Both the position numbers and the translations under genes were made by a program. Of a DNA stretch of 64,000 bases, positions 7,632 to 16,692 are shown in pieces. The notes beneath the pieces were generated by a model, which was not told where the DNA came from, ran no database searches, and saw nothing but the letters and a program-made list of their open reading frames with translations. The DNA lies in the NCBI GenBank assembly GCA_016185015.1, contig JACPOI010000050.1, positions 16,123 to 80,122 on the forward strand. The letters run 5' to 3'. The stretch is from Burkholderiales bacterium. Its GTDB lineage: Bacteria; Pseudomonadota; Gammaproteobacteria; Burkholderiales; Burkholderiaceae_C. Positions within the stretch are counted from its first letter, which is position 1; each line of letters begins with the position of its first letter.

Positions 7632-9400
7632 GACGGAACCAGCAGCCACTCCCGCCGGTACAGCCATTGCTGCGGGTACCAGAGGTTGTCCAGCCGCACT
7701 TCGCCGGGCAGATGCCGGCTGGTCAGCAACCAGCGCTCGCCCAGCACGCGGCAGCCCGGCAGACAGGGCGGCGCGGTCTGTGCCGGCTCAGACTGGATCC
7801 AGACCACGGCTGCGTGCGCGGCCAGTAATTCCCGAAGTTCTTCAGCCGGTGTCGGTGGCGCCACGCCTTCGGCCCGACGTGCCATGGCGCGTGCGCCGGT
7901 TTCGTAAGGCAGGAAGTGGTGCGGGCCGGGCAGCAGGAACTGGAAGCGTTCGAACTGGCTGTTGAAACCGTTGGGCACGGCGATCTTGCCTTGTGGTGTC
8001 GCGGCGATGGCCTGCGCTCCATATCGGCCCACCGGGCCATCCATGGGGGCAGCGCTCAGGTTGAAGGCGACGTAGACCAGCAGGCTGGCCAGCACCGCGG
8101 TGCCACGGCTCCAGGCCGAGCGCCAGAGCCCGGCTGCGATGACCACCGCGCCAGCGGCCACGACCAGCAGGGGCAGTCCCAGTTCCAGCGTGGAAGACAG
8201 GCCAAGGTCATAACCGATCCAGGCGATGCGCGCGATCACGAGCAAAGCCAGACCAGCAATCAGCAGCGTGGGCAGGAACCAGGCGCGTGCGATATCACGC
8301 CAGTGCAGGGCCAGCAGCATGGCCACGGCCGGCATGGCCGGGATCACGTAACGCGCCGAGCGCTGGCTGGGAAACAGGAAGACCAGCAGCCACACCAGGG
8401 CCCAGGCCAGCAGGATGGCCTGGTGCTGCGGCAGGGGCCAGCTTTTGCGCAGCTGTGGCAGGCGCTTGAGACCCAGCCAGGCCAGGCCGGGGATGACAAA
8501 AAAGAGCAGGCCAGCATTGACCGCATAGGCCAGCAGTTGCGACCAGATGCTGGAGCCGCTGAGCGAGAAGGCCTCCTGCCACCAGCCGCGCGCATCGGAA
8601 AACTTGGCGGCGTTCTCGCCGACGATGAACTCGCGCCAGACTGCCTGCGGATCGGGATCGAGCACGAACCAGAGACCGAACACCACCAGGGCGAGCACCG
8701 CGCTGACGCCGGTCTTCAGTGTGTGCTGCCAGATGGCTCGCCAGCTCAGATGCGATTCGCTGGCCACCAGAGCCAGCCACCAGGCCGCGGCGGCCGGCGC
8801 GATCAGTGCGAAGGATTTATAGGCCAGGCCCAGGCCCAGACCCAAACCGAAAAGGAGATGGGCCAGCCAGCCGGGGCTGGCCGCCGGCAGGCGTGCGCGC
8901 TGCCAGAGCAAGGCAAACAACGGCAGGCTGAACCAGAAGGTCTCGGGGGCGCTGGTGAGGTAGGGGCGGCCATAGCGGAAGGTGCTCAGGAAAGCCAGGA
9001 AGATGCAGGCCGCCATGAGCCCTTCGCGCCAGCGCTGCGTGACGGCGCGCAGGCACAGCACGATGGCGCCGCTGACCAGCAGCAGGTAGAGCAGGCTGGG
9101 TGTGCGCAGCGCGGCCATGTTCCAGTGCTCCCCCCAGCTGCCGGCCACCATGGCCTGCCAGAAGAGCATGGGGGGTTTGGTGTTTCGGGTATCGACCAGT
9201 TCCGAGGCCAGCGGCAACCACTGGCCGGTGGCCGCGGTCTCGCGCGCGATATGCACGTAGACCATCTCATCGCCATTGCTGGGGACGTACTGCCCGTCCA
9301 GACCGAAGGCATAGGCGAAGGCGGCCAGCAGCAGCAGGGTCAGCCAGAAGGCTGTGGAGTGTTTTTCGGAAGAAATGCCGGAAGCTTGCATGCGCATCAC
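7628..9400 (-). CDS. GT-C type (ArnT/PMT-like) membrane glycosyltransferase
   Basis: This 590-residue polytopic protein has roughly a dozen membrane segments. The first periplasmic loop holds the acidic pair Asp44-Glu45 in a SNGDEMVY context, followed by NTKPPMLFW. That is the signature of the ArnT / family 39-83 enzymes, which move sugars from lipid carriers to lipid A, proteins or other acceptors at the periplasmic face. The C-terminal ~150 residues form a soluble domain. The ATG at 9397 or 9391 could also be the start. It lies downstream of GtrA and GT9 genes on the same strand, 31 bp from GtrA. Specific donor (aminoarabinose or other) cannot be told. Confidence 0.75.
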   Translation of the reverse strand: MMRMQASGISSEKHSTAFWLTLLLLAAFAYAFGLDGQYVPSNGDEMVYVHIARETAATGQWLPLASELVDTRNTKPPMLFWQAMVAGSWGEHWNMAALRTPSLLYLLLVSGAIVLCLRAVTQRWREGLMAACIFLAFLSTFRYGRPYLTSAPETFWFSLPLFALLWQRARLPAASPGWLAHLLFGLGLGLGLAYKSFALIAPAAAAWWLALVASESHLSWRAIWQHTLKTGVSAVLALVVFGLWFVLDPDPQAVWREFIVGENAAKFSDARGWWQEAFSLSGSSIWSQLLAYAVNAGLLFFVIPGLAWLGLKRLPQLRKSWPLPQHQAILLAWALVWLLVFLFPSQRSARYVIPAMPAVAMLLALHWRDIARAWFLPTLLIAGLALLVIARIAWIGYDLGLSSTLELGLPLLVVAAGAVVIAAGLWRSAWSRGTAVLASLLVYVAFNLSAAPMDGPVGRYGAQAIAATPQGKIAVPNGFNSQFERFQFLLPGPHHFLPYETGARAMARRAEGVAPPTPAEELRELLAAHAAVVWIQSEPAQTAPPCLPGCRVLGERWLLTSRHLPGEVRLDNLWYPQQWLYRREWLLVPS

Positions 9401-9431
9401 CTGACCCCGCAGGTGAGGGCCATGCCAGCGA

Positions 9432-9926
9432 TTATGGCTCGCGCTTGTGACGGAAAGTCCAGCGGTCGTTGGCGATGAAGTTGCTGACGCTGGCGATCAC
9501 GATGGCGATCACGTTGGCCAGCAGGTAGTGCATGCCCATGTGGGTCAGCCACAGCGTGAGCGCGTACTGCAGCAGGATGCCCAGCCAGGAGGCCATGGCG
9601 TACTGGCCCACTTGGGCCAGCAGGCTGCGTTTGCTCAAGCGCTGGCCTTCTTCGACGGCCGTGGCGTGCAGGCGGTCGGACCAGGTCCACAGCCGGTTCC
9701 AGGTGAAGTTGTTGACGGTGGCCACGGCAATGGCCAGGGCCAGCGAGAAGTAGGGCTTGCTGCCAACCGGTTCGATGGCACGGAAGAGGAACTCATGGGC
9801 AACGTACAGCACGGCCAGATTGACCACCGTGCCGCTGGCGCCGACCAGGCCGAAGCGCACGTAACGGAAGCCATGCAGCCAGTCGATCAGTTGCCAGAAT
9901 CGTTCGCGCAGGGAAGGTTTGTTCAT
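9432..9926 (-). CDS. GtrA-family membrane protein
   Basis: The 164-residue product has four membrane segments and the GtrA signatures: an early FGLVGASGTVVN, a central 'NNFTWNRLWTW' and a final 'SNFIANDRWTFR'. GtrA proteins are thought to help flip or deliver polyprenyl-linked sugars for envelope glycosylation. The ATG at 9926 overlaps the stop of the GT9 gene (ATGA), so translation is likely coupled. A longer frame starting near 10001 would overlap GT9 by 79 bp and is less likely. Next to a GT-C enzyme it fits a module that makes a lipid-linked sugar and transfers it in the periplasm. Confidence 0.8.
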   Translation of the reverse strand: MNKPSLRERFWQLIDWLHGFRYVRFGLVGASGTVVNLAVLYVAHEFLFRAIEPVGSKPYFSLALAIAVATVNNFTWNRLWTWSDRLHATAVEEGQRLSKRSLLAQVGQYAMASWLGILLQYALTLWLTHMGMHYLLANVIAIVIASVSNFIANDRWTFRHKREP

Positions 9927-11167
9927 GCGGCAGCGGGTTCTTCGCGCAGCGCCTGCAGGGCATCGGCCAGCACCGGGTCGGGGGCGATGCGCTTGAGGCA
10001 CTGGTTGTCGCCGTCACAGAAGGTCAGGCGGTGGTTATAGGCCGAGAGGCAGGGCGAGCAGGCGATGCCCGATTCATAGACCGTGGCCTTCGGCCCAAAG
10101 GAGCCGGGCAGGGGACCGTAGAGCTTGCCAGTCTCGGGGCCGAAGAACATCAGCGTACGGATGGGGGTGAGGCTGGCGAAGTGGCCCGGGCCGCCGTCGT
10201 TGGTCAGCAGCAGATCGCTGGCGTGGAAAAGCATCAGAAGCTCGCGCAGGCTGCGCGTGTAGCCCGTGAGCGCAATGCACTGCTCGCTGCCGACCTGCTG
10301 CTTGATGTCCTGGGCCAGGGCCATGTCTTCCTTGAGGCCGATGAAACCCACCGCATGGCCCTGTTCACACAGGCCGCGTGCCACGCGCGCGTAGTGCGCG
10401 GCCGGCCAGGCCCGCTCGGGCAGGATGCCGCCGCCCGGGTACATGAGCACGATCTTGCGGCCAAGGAGCACAGGGTGATCACGCAGCAGTTTCTCGCGAT
10501 AGACGGCCAGCTCTTCAGGGGTGAAGGGCACGGACAGGCCGGTTTCTGCGGGGAGTTCGCGGATCGGTGCGGCTTTGTGGCGCGGGCCCCCATTGCTTTC
10601 GAGTGCATCGACCAGCGAGAGGAACTGCTTGCTGATGTGCTGGTAGGGGTTGTAGGGGATGGCGCAGTTGATGTAACTGCCGCGGTACAGGCCTTCCTGC
10701 GTGTGCGGCGTGAAGCCCGCTCGGCGCGGTGCGCCCGTGAGGTAGGCGAGCAGGCTGCTGACACGCGAGAACAGCTCGCAGTCGATGACGGCGTCCAGCG
10801 GCAGGCGGCGCATGGCCACGCTGACGCGCCAGATGTCGCGCACCAAGCTCAGGGGCGAACTGTCGTCGATGCCGTGGAAATGGGCATCTTCCGTCAGCCG
10901 CAGCATGCGCGCGACTTCCTGGTTTTTCTTCAGCTGCAGCACATGCAGGGTGACACCGGGATACTGCTCGCGCAACGCCTTGAACATGGGGCCGGCCAGC
11001 ACGATGCTGCCCATTTCGGACAGCAGGATGACGAGGATATGGCGCGGCGCCCGCTGGCGATCGACTTTCGGCGCGCGCGTGCCGAGCAGACGCGCCCACA
11101 CGGAGACTGCAGAACATAGGAGCTGGCCGACCCAGCGATCGATCCAGCGTTGTGTCTGCAGCTTCAT
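9923..11167 (-). CDS. Glycosyltransferase family 9 (heptosyltransferase-like)
   Basis: The 414-residue product has the two-domain GT-B layout of family 9. The N-terminal core is 'ILVILLSEMGSIVLAGPMFKALRE', and the C-terminal nucleotide-sugar region carries TNDGGPGHFAS, followed by a cysteine-rich tail (CSPC and, later, DNQC) that resembles ADP-heptose-type transferases. Such enzymes add heptose or related sugars to the LPS inner core on the cytoplasmic side. No other core-LPS gene is adjacent, so the precise acceptor is unknown. It is first of a three-gene run (GT9, GtrA, GT-C), and sits 21 bp downstream of metK on the same strand. Confidence 0.8.
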   Translation of the reverse strand: MKLQTQRWIDRWVGQLLCSAVSVWARLLGTRAPKVDRQRAPRHILVILLSEMGSIVLAGPMFKALREQYPGVTLHVLQLKKNQEVARMLRLTEDAHFHGIDDSSPLSLVRDIWRVSVAMRRLPLDAVIDCELFSRVSSLLAYLTGAPRRAGFTPHTQEGLYRGSYINCAIPYNPYQHISKQFLSLVDALESNGGPRHKAAPIRELPAETGLSVPFTPEELAVYREKLLRDHPVLLGRKIVLMYPGGGILPERAWPAAHYARVARGLCEQGHAVGFIGLKEDMALAQDIKQQVGSEQCIALTGYTRSLRELLMLFHASDLLLTNDGGPGHFASLTPIRTLMFFGPETGKLYGPLPGSFGPKATVYESGIACSPCLSAYNHRLTFCDGDNQCLKRIAPDPVLADALQALREEPAAA

Positions 11168-11188
11168 GCGGTGCGTTCTCTCTTCTTT

Positions 11189-12373
11189 TTACTTCAGGTC
11201 GGCCGCGGCACGCAGCACCTGAGCCTTGTCGGTGCGTTCCCAGGTGAACTCGGGTTCTTCGCGGCCGAAGTGACCGTAGGCGGCCGACTTCTCGTAGATC
11301 GGACGCAGCAGGTCCAGCATCAGGATGATGCCCTTGGGACGCAGGTCGAAGTGCTCGGCCACCAGCGCGGCGATCTTCTCGTCGGAGATCACGCCGGTGC
11401 CCATGGTGTTGACCGTGATGTTCATGGGGCGGGCCACACCGATGGCGTAAGCCACCTGGATCTGGCACTTCTTGGCCAGGCCGGTAGCCACGATGTTCTT
11501 GGCCACGTAGCGGGTCGCGTAGGCGGCCGAGCGATCCACCTTGGACGGGTCCTTGCCCGAGAAGGCACCACCACCGTGCGGGCAGGCGCCGCCGTAGGTG
11601 TCAACGATGATCTTGCGGCCGGTCAGGCCGCAGTCACCCTGGGGGCCACCGACGACGAAACGGCCGGTGGGGTTGACCAGGTACTTGGTGTCCTTGAGCC
11701 ATTCCTTGGGCAGCACGGGCTTGATGATCTCTTCGATCACGGCTTCGTAGAAGCTGGCCTTGAGTTTGGTAGCGGTCTCGGACTGGTCCGGGCTGTGCTG
11801 GGTGGACAGCACCACGGTGTCGATGCTGTGCGGCTTGCCGTCCACATAACGCATGGTGACCTGGCTCTTGGCGTCGGGGCGCAGGAAGGGCAGGCGGCCG
11901 TCCTTGCGCAGTTGGGCCTGGCGTTCGACCAGACGGTGCGCGTAGTGGATGGGCGCAGGCATCAGCGCCGGGGTTTCGTCGCAGGCGTAGCCGAACATCA
12001 GGCCCTGGTCGCCGGCGCCGATGTTGAGGTGGTCGTCACTGGCGTGGTCCACGCCCTGGGCGATGTCGTTGGACTGCTTGTCATAGGCCACCAGCACGGC
12101 ACAGCCCTTGTAGTCGATGCCGTATTCGGTGTTGTCGTAGCCGATGCGCTTGATGGTGTCGCGCGCGACCTGGATGTAGTCCACGTGCGCGTTGGTGGTG
12201 ATCTCGCCGGCCAGCACCACGAGGCCGGTATTGGTCAGCGTTTCGGCGGCCACACGGCTGCGCGGATCCTGCTTGAAAATCGCGTCCAGAATCGCATCGG
12301 AGATCTGGTCTGCCACCTTGTCGGGATGGCCTTCGGAAACAGATTCGGAAGTGAAGAGATAGTCGTTCGCCAT
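11189..12373 (-). CDS. metK: S-adenosylmethionine synthase
   Basis: The product is 394 residues, normal for MetK. It makes S-adenosylmethionine from methionine and ATP in the cytoplasm. Visible motifs are GHPDK at residues 15-19, the GAGDQG loop and the GGGAFSGKD phosphate-binding loop. The start at 12373 ([12 protein letters not shown]) matches the family; a GGAG site lies about 9 nt upstream. The frame stays open farther upstream, but that sequence is not MetK-like. It is divergent from the lpxL-type gene; the 172-bp spacer holds a hairpin described separately. Confidence 0.97.
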   Translation of the reverse strand: MANDYLFTSESVSEGHPDKVADQISDAILDAIFKQDPRSRVAAETLTNTGLVVLAGEITTNAHVDYIQVARDTIKRIGYDNTEYGIDYKGCAVLVAYDKQSNDIAQGVDHASDDHLNIGAGDQGLMFGYACDETPALMPAPIHYAHRLVERQAQLRKDGRLPFLRPDAKSQVTMRYVDGKPHSIDTVVLSTQHSPDQSETATKLKASFYEAVIEEIIKPVLPKEWLKDTKYLVNPTGRFVVGGPQGDCGLTGRKIIVDTYGGACPHGGGAFSGKDPSKVDRSAAYATRYVAKNIVATGLAKKCQIQVAYAIGVARPMNITVNTMGTGVISDEKIAALVAEHFDLRPKGIILMLDLLRPIYEKSAAYGHFGREEPEFTWERTDKAQVLRAAADLK

Positions 12374-12495
12374 TGAATAAACTCCAAAAGTGGTTGTCAG
12401 GCGCGTTGCCTGGGCTGGGAGCTTCGGCGAACGCTTTAGCAGAGGTGTCATGAATGACGGCACAATCGTTCCCTTTCGGGGTGCGGCCTGTGCCT

Positions 12496-12528
12496 GTCGC
12501 CCTGCAAGTAGTTCCGTAACTCGGCGAC
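12496..12528. other. Hairpin in metK / acyltransferase divergent spacer
   Basis: Outer arms GTCGCC (12496-12501) and GGCGAC (12523-12528) enclose inner arms AGTT (12510-12513) and AACT (12518-12521). On the minus strand it would fall in a metK leader, about 120-150 nt before the start codon. It could be a regulatory leader or operator. I do not recognise it as a known SAM or SAH riboswitch. Confidence 0.3.
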
Positions 12529-12545
12529 GCCCGCATTTTATCCGA

Positions 12546-13376
12546 ATGATGGTCCTTTTTCGCATCCTGTCCTGGCTGCCCCTGTGGTTGTTGCACGGCA
12601 TCGGCTGGGGCTTGGGGTGGCTGGTGTTTGCCCTGTCGCCGACCTATCGGCGGCGTTTTGTCGCGAATGTGCGGCAAGCCGGTCAGGATTGGCGGCATTG
12701 CCGCGTTGCGGTCGGGCAGGCCGGCCGCCTGGTGGCCGAAACGCCGCGCTTGTGGTTTGGTCGACCTGCGAAGGTCATCTGGGACGGCGCCCAGCACATT
12801 GAGCAGGCCCTGGCGCAGGGTCGTGGCATTGTGTTCCTGACGCCGCATCTGGGCAGCTTCGAGATCACGGCCCAGGCCTACGCGGCCCGCTTTGGCGCCC
12901 GCCAGCCCATCACGGTCCTGTTCCGTCCTTCGCGCCAGCCGCGCCTGCGTGCCCTGGTGGCTTCGGCGCGCACGCGGCCGGGCTTGCTGGCGGCACCCAC
13001 CACGCTGGCGGGCGTGAAACAGTTGATCAAATCCCTGCGCCTCGGCCAATCGGTCGGTTTGTTGCCGGACCAGGTGCCGCCTCAGGGGCTGGGCGTCTGG
13101 GCACCTTTTTTTGGTCGCGATGCCTACACCATGACCCTGTCCGCCCGCCTGGCGCAGCAGACGGACGCCGCCGTGTTGCTGGCCTGGGGTGAGCGCTTGT
13201 CCTGGGGGCGTGGCTACACCGTACACGTGCAGCCCCTGGGCACGGAGCTACCCTCCGATCCGCAAGCCGCCGCCACGGTGATCAACCAGGCCATGGAGCG
13301 GGTGATCGCCAGCTGCCCTCGGCAGTACCTCTGGGGTTACGCCCGCTACAAGCAACCGCGTCAGGAGAAACTTTGA
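12546..13376 (+). CDS. Lipid A acyltransferase (LpxL/HtrB family), first copy
   Basis: The product is 276 residues with an N-terminal membrane anchor (about residues 3-30). It shows the HX4E catalytic motif of lysophospholipid/lipid A acyltransferases: His101 and Glu106 in HLGSFE. These inner-membrane enzymes add secondary acyl chains to lipid A from acyl-ACP. The ATG at 12546 is followed at once by a second ATG at 12549; an upstream extension to 12390 has no family resemblance. The next gene is a second member of the same family, overlapping by 1 bp (TGATG). The pair probably performs successive late acylations. Confidence 0.85.
   Translation: MMVLFRILSWLPLWLLHGIGWGLGWLVFALSPTYRRRFVANVRQAGQDWRHCRVAVGQAGRLVAETPRLWFGRPAKVIWDGAQHIEQALAQGRGIVFLTPHLGSFEITAQAYAARFGARQPITVLFRPSRQPRLRALVASARTRPGLLAAPTTLAGVKQLIKSLRLGQSVGLLPDQVPPQGLGVWAPFFGRDAYTMTLSARLAQQTDAAVLLAWGERLSWGRGYTVHVQPLGTELPSDPQAAATVINQAMERVIASCPRQYLWGYARYKQPRQEKL
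13363..13367 (+). promoter_or_regulatory. Ribosome binding site for second acyltransferase
   Basis: AGGAG inside the end of the upstream gene lies 8 nt before the ATG at 13376. It supports this ATG over the TTG immediately before it. Confidence 0.6.
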
Positions 13377-14239
13377 TGCAGCACCCGGGTGTCCTGTTCA
13401 TGCGCCTGATCGCGCCCCTGCCCCTGAGCTGGATCCGGGGCCTGGGCACGGTGATGGGCTGGGTACTCTATGCCCTGGCTGTGCCGCGCAGGCGGGTGAT
13501 CATGACGAACCTGGCCCTGTGTTTTCCGCAAGAGTCCCTGGCCGTACGGCGGCGTTGGGCACGCGAATGCGTGGTGCATTTTGCCCAGGCCTGGTTCGAT
13601 CGGGCCTGGCTCTGGAACGGCAAACTCGAGGTGCTGCGGCCGCGCCTGCGCATCATCGGCGCGGTCGAGGAGCTGCAGGGCGATACGCCCACGGTGATCT
13701 TCGCCCCGCATTTCTTCGGTCTCGATGCCGCGGGTACGGCGATCAACGACCAGATCCGCCGTCCCATGGTCAGCATCTACACGCCGCAGCGCAACGAGGC
13801 CGTGGACCAGTGGCTGCACGACGGGCGGCGGCGCTTTGGCAATCTGCAGCTGTTCTACCGCGACCAGGGTGTCAAGGGCATCGTCGCCGCGCTGCGCGAA
13901 GGTGCGCTGCTGTACTTGCTGTCCGACATGAACTTCGGGCCCGAGGAGTCGATCTTCGTCCCCTTCTACGGCGTGCAGGCGGCCACGGTCCCCTCGTTGC
14001 CGCGCTTTGCGCGCCTGGGCCGTGCCAAGGTCGTGCCGGTGACGGCGCGTTTGACGCCCCAGGGCTACGACATCGAGGTGCACCCCGCCTGGGAAAACTA
14101 TCCGAGTGTTGACGTGCAGGCCGATACAGCCTATATGAACCACTGGCTCGAAGGCGTGATCAACACCATGCCTTCGCAGTACTACTGGGTGCACAAGCGC
14201 TTCAAGACCCGACCGCCGGGTGAACCGTCGGTTTACTGA
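13376..14239 (+). CDS. Lipid A acyltransferase (LpxL/HtrB family), second copy
   Basis: The 287-residue product has an N-terminal hydrophobic segment and the HX4D form of the acyltransferase motif: His112 and Asp117 in HFFGLD. The region LLYLLSDMNFGPEESIFVPFYG is typical of LpxL/LpxM proteins. It differs widely in sequence from the gene before it, so the two are not a recent duplication. It is translationally coupled to the first copy (TGATG overlap plus an internal AGGAG). It ends in a 7-bp overlap with the convergent hydrolase gene. Which acyl chain each enzyme adds cannot be read from sequence. Confidence 0.85.
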   Translation: MQHPGVLFMRLIAPLPLSWIRGLGTVMGWVLYALAVPRRRVIMTNLALCFPQESLAVRRRWARECVVHFAQAWFDRAWLWNGKLEVLRPRLRIIGAVEELQGDTPTVIFAPHFFGLDAAGTAINDQIRRPMVSIYTPQRNEAVDQWLHDGRRRFGNLQLFYRDQGVKGIVAALREGALLYLLSDMNFGPEESIFVPFYGVQAATVPSLPRFARLGRAKVVPVTARLTPQGYDIEVHPAWENYPSVDVQADTAYMNHWLEGVINTMPSQYYWVHKRFKTRPPGEPSVY

Positions 14240-15141
14240 GCCAGGAAACGCTGCAGCGAGGCGATCACGTGCTGCGGCTGCTCGTGCACGACCCAGTGCG
14301 TGGCGTCGGGCAAGGTTTCCAGCGTGAGTTGGGGGATGTAGTCGTCGAGCCCCTCGATCAATTCGGGCGGCAGCGCCGTATCCCCCAGGGCCCAGAGCAC
14401 GAGCGTGGGTAGGGTAATGGTGAGCATCTCGCGCGGCAATTCGATCGCGCTGGCGGCCGGGTCCCCGGGGCGCGGTGGGCGCAGCGGGGAGGCGCGGTAG
14501 TAATTGCATCCCCCGGTCAGGCCCTGGTCCCAGACGTCGCGGTAACGCGCCTTCACCTCATCGGTGAGCCAGCCAAAGCCGCCCGCACCGGCGCCCATGC
14601 CCAGGAAGAAGTCCCAGAGCCGGCGGTAGTCGTCCTCGGCCAACAGCTTTTCGGCATCGGGCCGGATCAGGAAGTTCATGTAGGCGCTGGCGGCCTGCTG
14701 CTTCGGGTTGTTTTTCAGCTCGCGCAGGAAGGTGCCTGGGTGCGGCGAATTGATGATGGCCAGCTTGGCGCTGAGCTGCGGCAACTGGTTGGCGAAATTC
14801 CAGGCCACGGCGCCGCCCCAGTCGTGTGCGATCAGGCAGGCTAGGGGGGCGGTGCCTGCTTCGATGGCGACCAGCGCCGCGATGTCCTGCACCAGATGCT
14901 TGGCGCGGTAGGCGGCCACGTCGGTGGGTGCGCTGGACTTCTCGTAACCGCGCAGATTGGGGGCTACGCAACGGTAGCCGCCGTTTTCGGGCTGGGCGAA
15001 ATGGGCCAGCAGTTCATCCCAGACAAAAGCGGCTTCCGGGAAGCCGTGCAGAAAGATCAGGACCGGTCGGCCGCGGTCCCCCGCAGCGCGGCAGCTCAGG
15101 GAGATGCCGTGCGGCAGCGGCTGCAGCCAGGTTTCGATCAT
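14233..15141 (-). CDS. Alpha/beta hydrolase, epoxide hydrolase-like
   Basis: The 302-residue product is a classical alpha/beta hydrolase. The oxyanion-hole motif HGFP is at residues 32-35. The nucleophile elbow HDWGG puts Asp107 as nucleophile, as in soluble epoxide hydrolases and haloalkane dehalogenases. A C-terminal histidine in DATHWVVHE completes the triad. NSPHP after the elbow fits the epoxide-hydrolase branch. The start at 15141 overlaps the engB stop (ATGA), so it is cotranscribed behind engB. The frame continues upstream inside engB but without family sequence. Substrate unknown. Confidence 0.8.
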   Translation of the reverse strand: MIETWLQPLPHGISLSCRAAGDRGRPVLIFLHGFPEAAFVWDELLAHFAQPENGGYRCVAPNLRGYEKSSAPTDVAAYRAKHLVQDIAALVAIEAGTAPLACLIAHDWGGAVAWNFANQLPQLSAKLAIINSPHPGTFLRELKNNPKQQAASAYMNFLIRPDAEKLLAEDDYRRLWDFFLGMGAGAGGFGWLTDEVKARYRDVWDQGLTGGCNYYRASPLRPPRPGDPAASAIELPREMLTITLPTLVLWALGDTALPPELIEGLDDYIPQLTLETLPDATHWVVHEQPQHVIASLQRFLAQ

Positions 15142-15842
15142 GCGGTCGCGGGTGGGCTGTCCGGGTGAGCCCAAGCCCACAGCAGCTGCGCCACGTCCTC
15201 GATGCCGGTGCGTTTGGTGGCCGAGAACAGGCGCACCTCGCCGCCGCCGGCCTGCAGTTTCATAATGGACAAGGCCTTGGCCCCTTCGCTGCGCGTGAGC
15301 TTGTCGGCCTTGGTCAGGATGACCAGGAACTTCAGGCCTTCCTCCACGCGCGGACGGATCACTTCGAGCAGGACCTGGTCCAGCTCGGTCAGGCCGTGGC
15401 GCGGGTCGCACATCAGCACGATGGCCTTGAGGTTTTCGCGTGTGACCAGGTAATTGGCCATGACCTGCTGCCAGCGGATCTTGTCCTGCTTGGGCACGGC
15501 GGCATAACCGTAGCCCGGCAGGTCGGTCAGCACGGCGTCCGTCACGCCCTGTTTGCCCAGGGCGAACAGGTTGATGTGCTGCGTGCGGCCGGGCTTCTTG
15601 GAGGCGAAGGCCAGCTGGTTCTGCTGGGTCAGGGTGTTGATGCAGGTCGATTTACCGGCGTTGGAGCGGCCGACGAAGGCTATTTCCGGCACGTCCAGGG
15701 CAGGCAGGAAGTGCAGCTCCGGGGCCGTGGTCAGGAAACGGGCCGTGTGCAGCCAGCCCAGGGCCTGGACGGCCAGTGGATTGGGGGGGGCGGGCTTGCC
15801 GCCCAGGTGGGGTGGGACGGCAGTTTTGGAGGGGGGAGTCAT
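15138..15842 (-). CDS. engB: Ribosome biogenesis GTP-binding protein EngB (YihA/YsxC)
   Basis: The 234-residue GTPase shows G1 GRSNAGKS at residues 58-65, G3 DLPGYG at residues 107-112 and G4 TKAD later. EngB is an essential GTPase in large ribosomal subunit assembly (known from the family). The ~45-residue proline-rich N-terminal extension before the G domain is seen in related betaproteobacteria. The gene is divergent from cytochrome c4, with 72 bp between the start codons. The epoxide-hydrolase-like gene follows with a 4-bp overlap. Confidence 0.93.
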   Translation of the reverse strand: MTPPSKTAVPPHLGGKPAPPNPLAVQALGWLHTARFLTTAPELHFLPALDVPEIAFVGRSNAGKSTCINTLTQQNQLAFASKKPGRTQHINLFALGKQGVTDAVLTDLPGYGYAAVPKQDKIRWQQVMANYLVTRENLKAIVLMCDPRHGLTELDQVLLEVIRPRVEEGLKFLVILTKADKLTRSEGAKALSIMKLQAGGGEVRLFSATKRTGIEDVAQLLWAWAHPDSPPATA

Positions 15843-15851
15843 GGAGTGGTG

Positions 15852-15880
15852 GTGAAGTGCCCGGACCTGCATTGTAGAAT
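15852..15880 (+). promoter_or_regulatory. Putative promoter of the cytochrome c4 gene
   Basis: A -35-like GTGAAG (15852-15857) and a -10-like TAGAAT (15875-15880) are separated by 17 nt. The predicted start site is about 28 nt before the cytochrome ATG. Confidence 0.45.
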
Positions 15881-15914
15881 CGGGCAGTTTTGCTCCAACC
15901 ACACCCGAACCACC

Positions 15915-16535
15915 ATGAAGTTGCTTGCCCCCCTGATGTTGGCTGCCGTGCTGGCAGCGCCCGCCTTCGCCGCCGAGGACGCCAAGGCGCCGGCCAAGCC
16001 TGATTTGGCCAAAGGCGAAGCCAAGTACACCGCAGTTTGCGCGGCCTGCCACGGCGCCGACGGCAACTCCGGTATTCCGGCCAACCCCAAATTGGCCCAG
16101 CAGCACCCCCAGTATCTGGCCAAGCAATTGCAGGAATTCAAGTCCGGCAAGCGCAACAGCGCCGTGATGAAGGGTTTTGCCTCGGTGCTCAGCGATGAGG
16201 ACATGACGAACATCGGCGGCTGGCTGGCCGCGCAGAAGGCCAAGCCGGGTTTCGCCAAGGACAAGGACCTGGTGGCCCTGGGCGAACGCATCTACCGCGG
16301 GGGCATCCCCGACCGCCAGATCGCGGCCTGCGCCGGCTGCCATAGCCCCAATGGCGCTGGTATTCCTGCCCAGTACCCGCGCCTGAGCGGCCAGCATGCC
16401 GATTACACCGGCGCCCAGCTGCTGTCCTTCCGTGACGGTGTGCGCAAGAACAGCGTGCAGATGACCCAGGTCGCTGCCAAGATGAATGATCGCGAGATCA
16501 AGGCCGTTTCCGACTACATCGCGGGCCTGCGTTAA
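15915..16535 (+). CDS. Cytochrome c4 (dihaem, periplasmic)
   Basis: The 206-residue protein has a Sec signal peptide (cleavage near residue 19) and two class I cytochrome halves. Haem-binding motifs are CAACH at 42-46 and CAGCH at 139-143. A likely axial methionine (Met85) follows the first, with a matching methionine near the C-terminus. Length and layout match cytochrome c4, an electron carrier to terminal oxidases. ResB and CcsB, which attach the haem, are encoded just downstream, but an intrinsic terminator separates them from this gene. Confidence 0.93.
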   Translation: MKLLAPLMLAAVLAAPAFAAEDAKAPAKPDLAKGEAKYTAVCAACHGADGNSGIPANPKLAQQHPQYLAKQLQEFKSGKRNSAVMKGFASVLSDEDMTNIGGWLAAQKAKPGFAKDKDLVALGERIYRGGIPDRQIAACAGCHSPNGAGIPAQYPRLSGQHADYTGAQLLSFRDGVRKNSVQMTQVAAKMNDREIKAVSDYIAGLR

Positions 16536-16565
16536 GCAATACACCGGCAAGCCGCCCGGTTATCC

Positions 16566-16581
16566 CGACTTGAATAAGTCG
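16566..16581. other. Small perfect hairpin downstream of cytochrome c4
   Basis: CGACTT and AAGTCG arms enclose a GAAT loop, 31 bp after the cytochrome stop. There is no T-tract, so it is more likely an RNA 3' or processing structure than a terminator. Confidence 0.3.
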
Positions 16582-16656
16582 TGGATGATGTTTGGTTCAC
16601 AATGCCGGCTAGACGCCCGCTGACGGAACCCTGCAGTCCCCAGGCACTCTCACCCA

Positions 16657-16692
16657 GGCGGGTCTTTGCATGAAGACCCGCCTTTTTGTTTT
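16657..16692 (+). terminator. Intrinsic terminator before resB
   Basis: A perfect 10-bp stem (16657-16666 with 16673-16682) and a 6-nt loop are followed by TTTTTGTTTT. It lies 122 bp after the cytochrome c4 stop and only 24 nt before the resB ATG. It either ends the c4 transcript or attenuates resB. Confidence 0.85.

Noticed and set aside
7916..9478. A 520-residue plus-strand frame opposite the GT-C glycosyltransferase
   Set aside because: Low-complexity Gln/Gly/Arg-rich translation with no family resemblance; the minus-strand gene has membrane segments and the catalytic DE pair.
12374..12545. Known SAM or SAH riboswitch upstream of metK
   Set aside because: A hairpin is present, but the conserved cores of the riboswitch classes I know are not recognisable; kept only as an unassigned structure.
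12546..14239. Tandem acyltransferases as a recent duplication
   Set aside because: The two proteins differ strongly outside the HX4E/D motif; they are distant paralogues.
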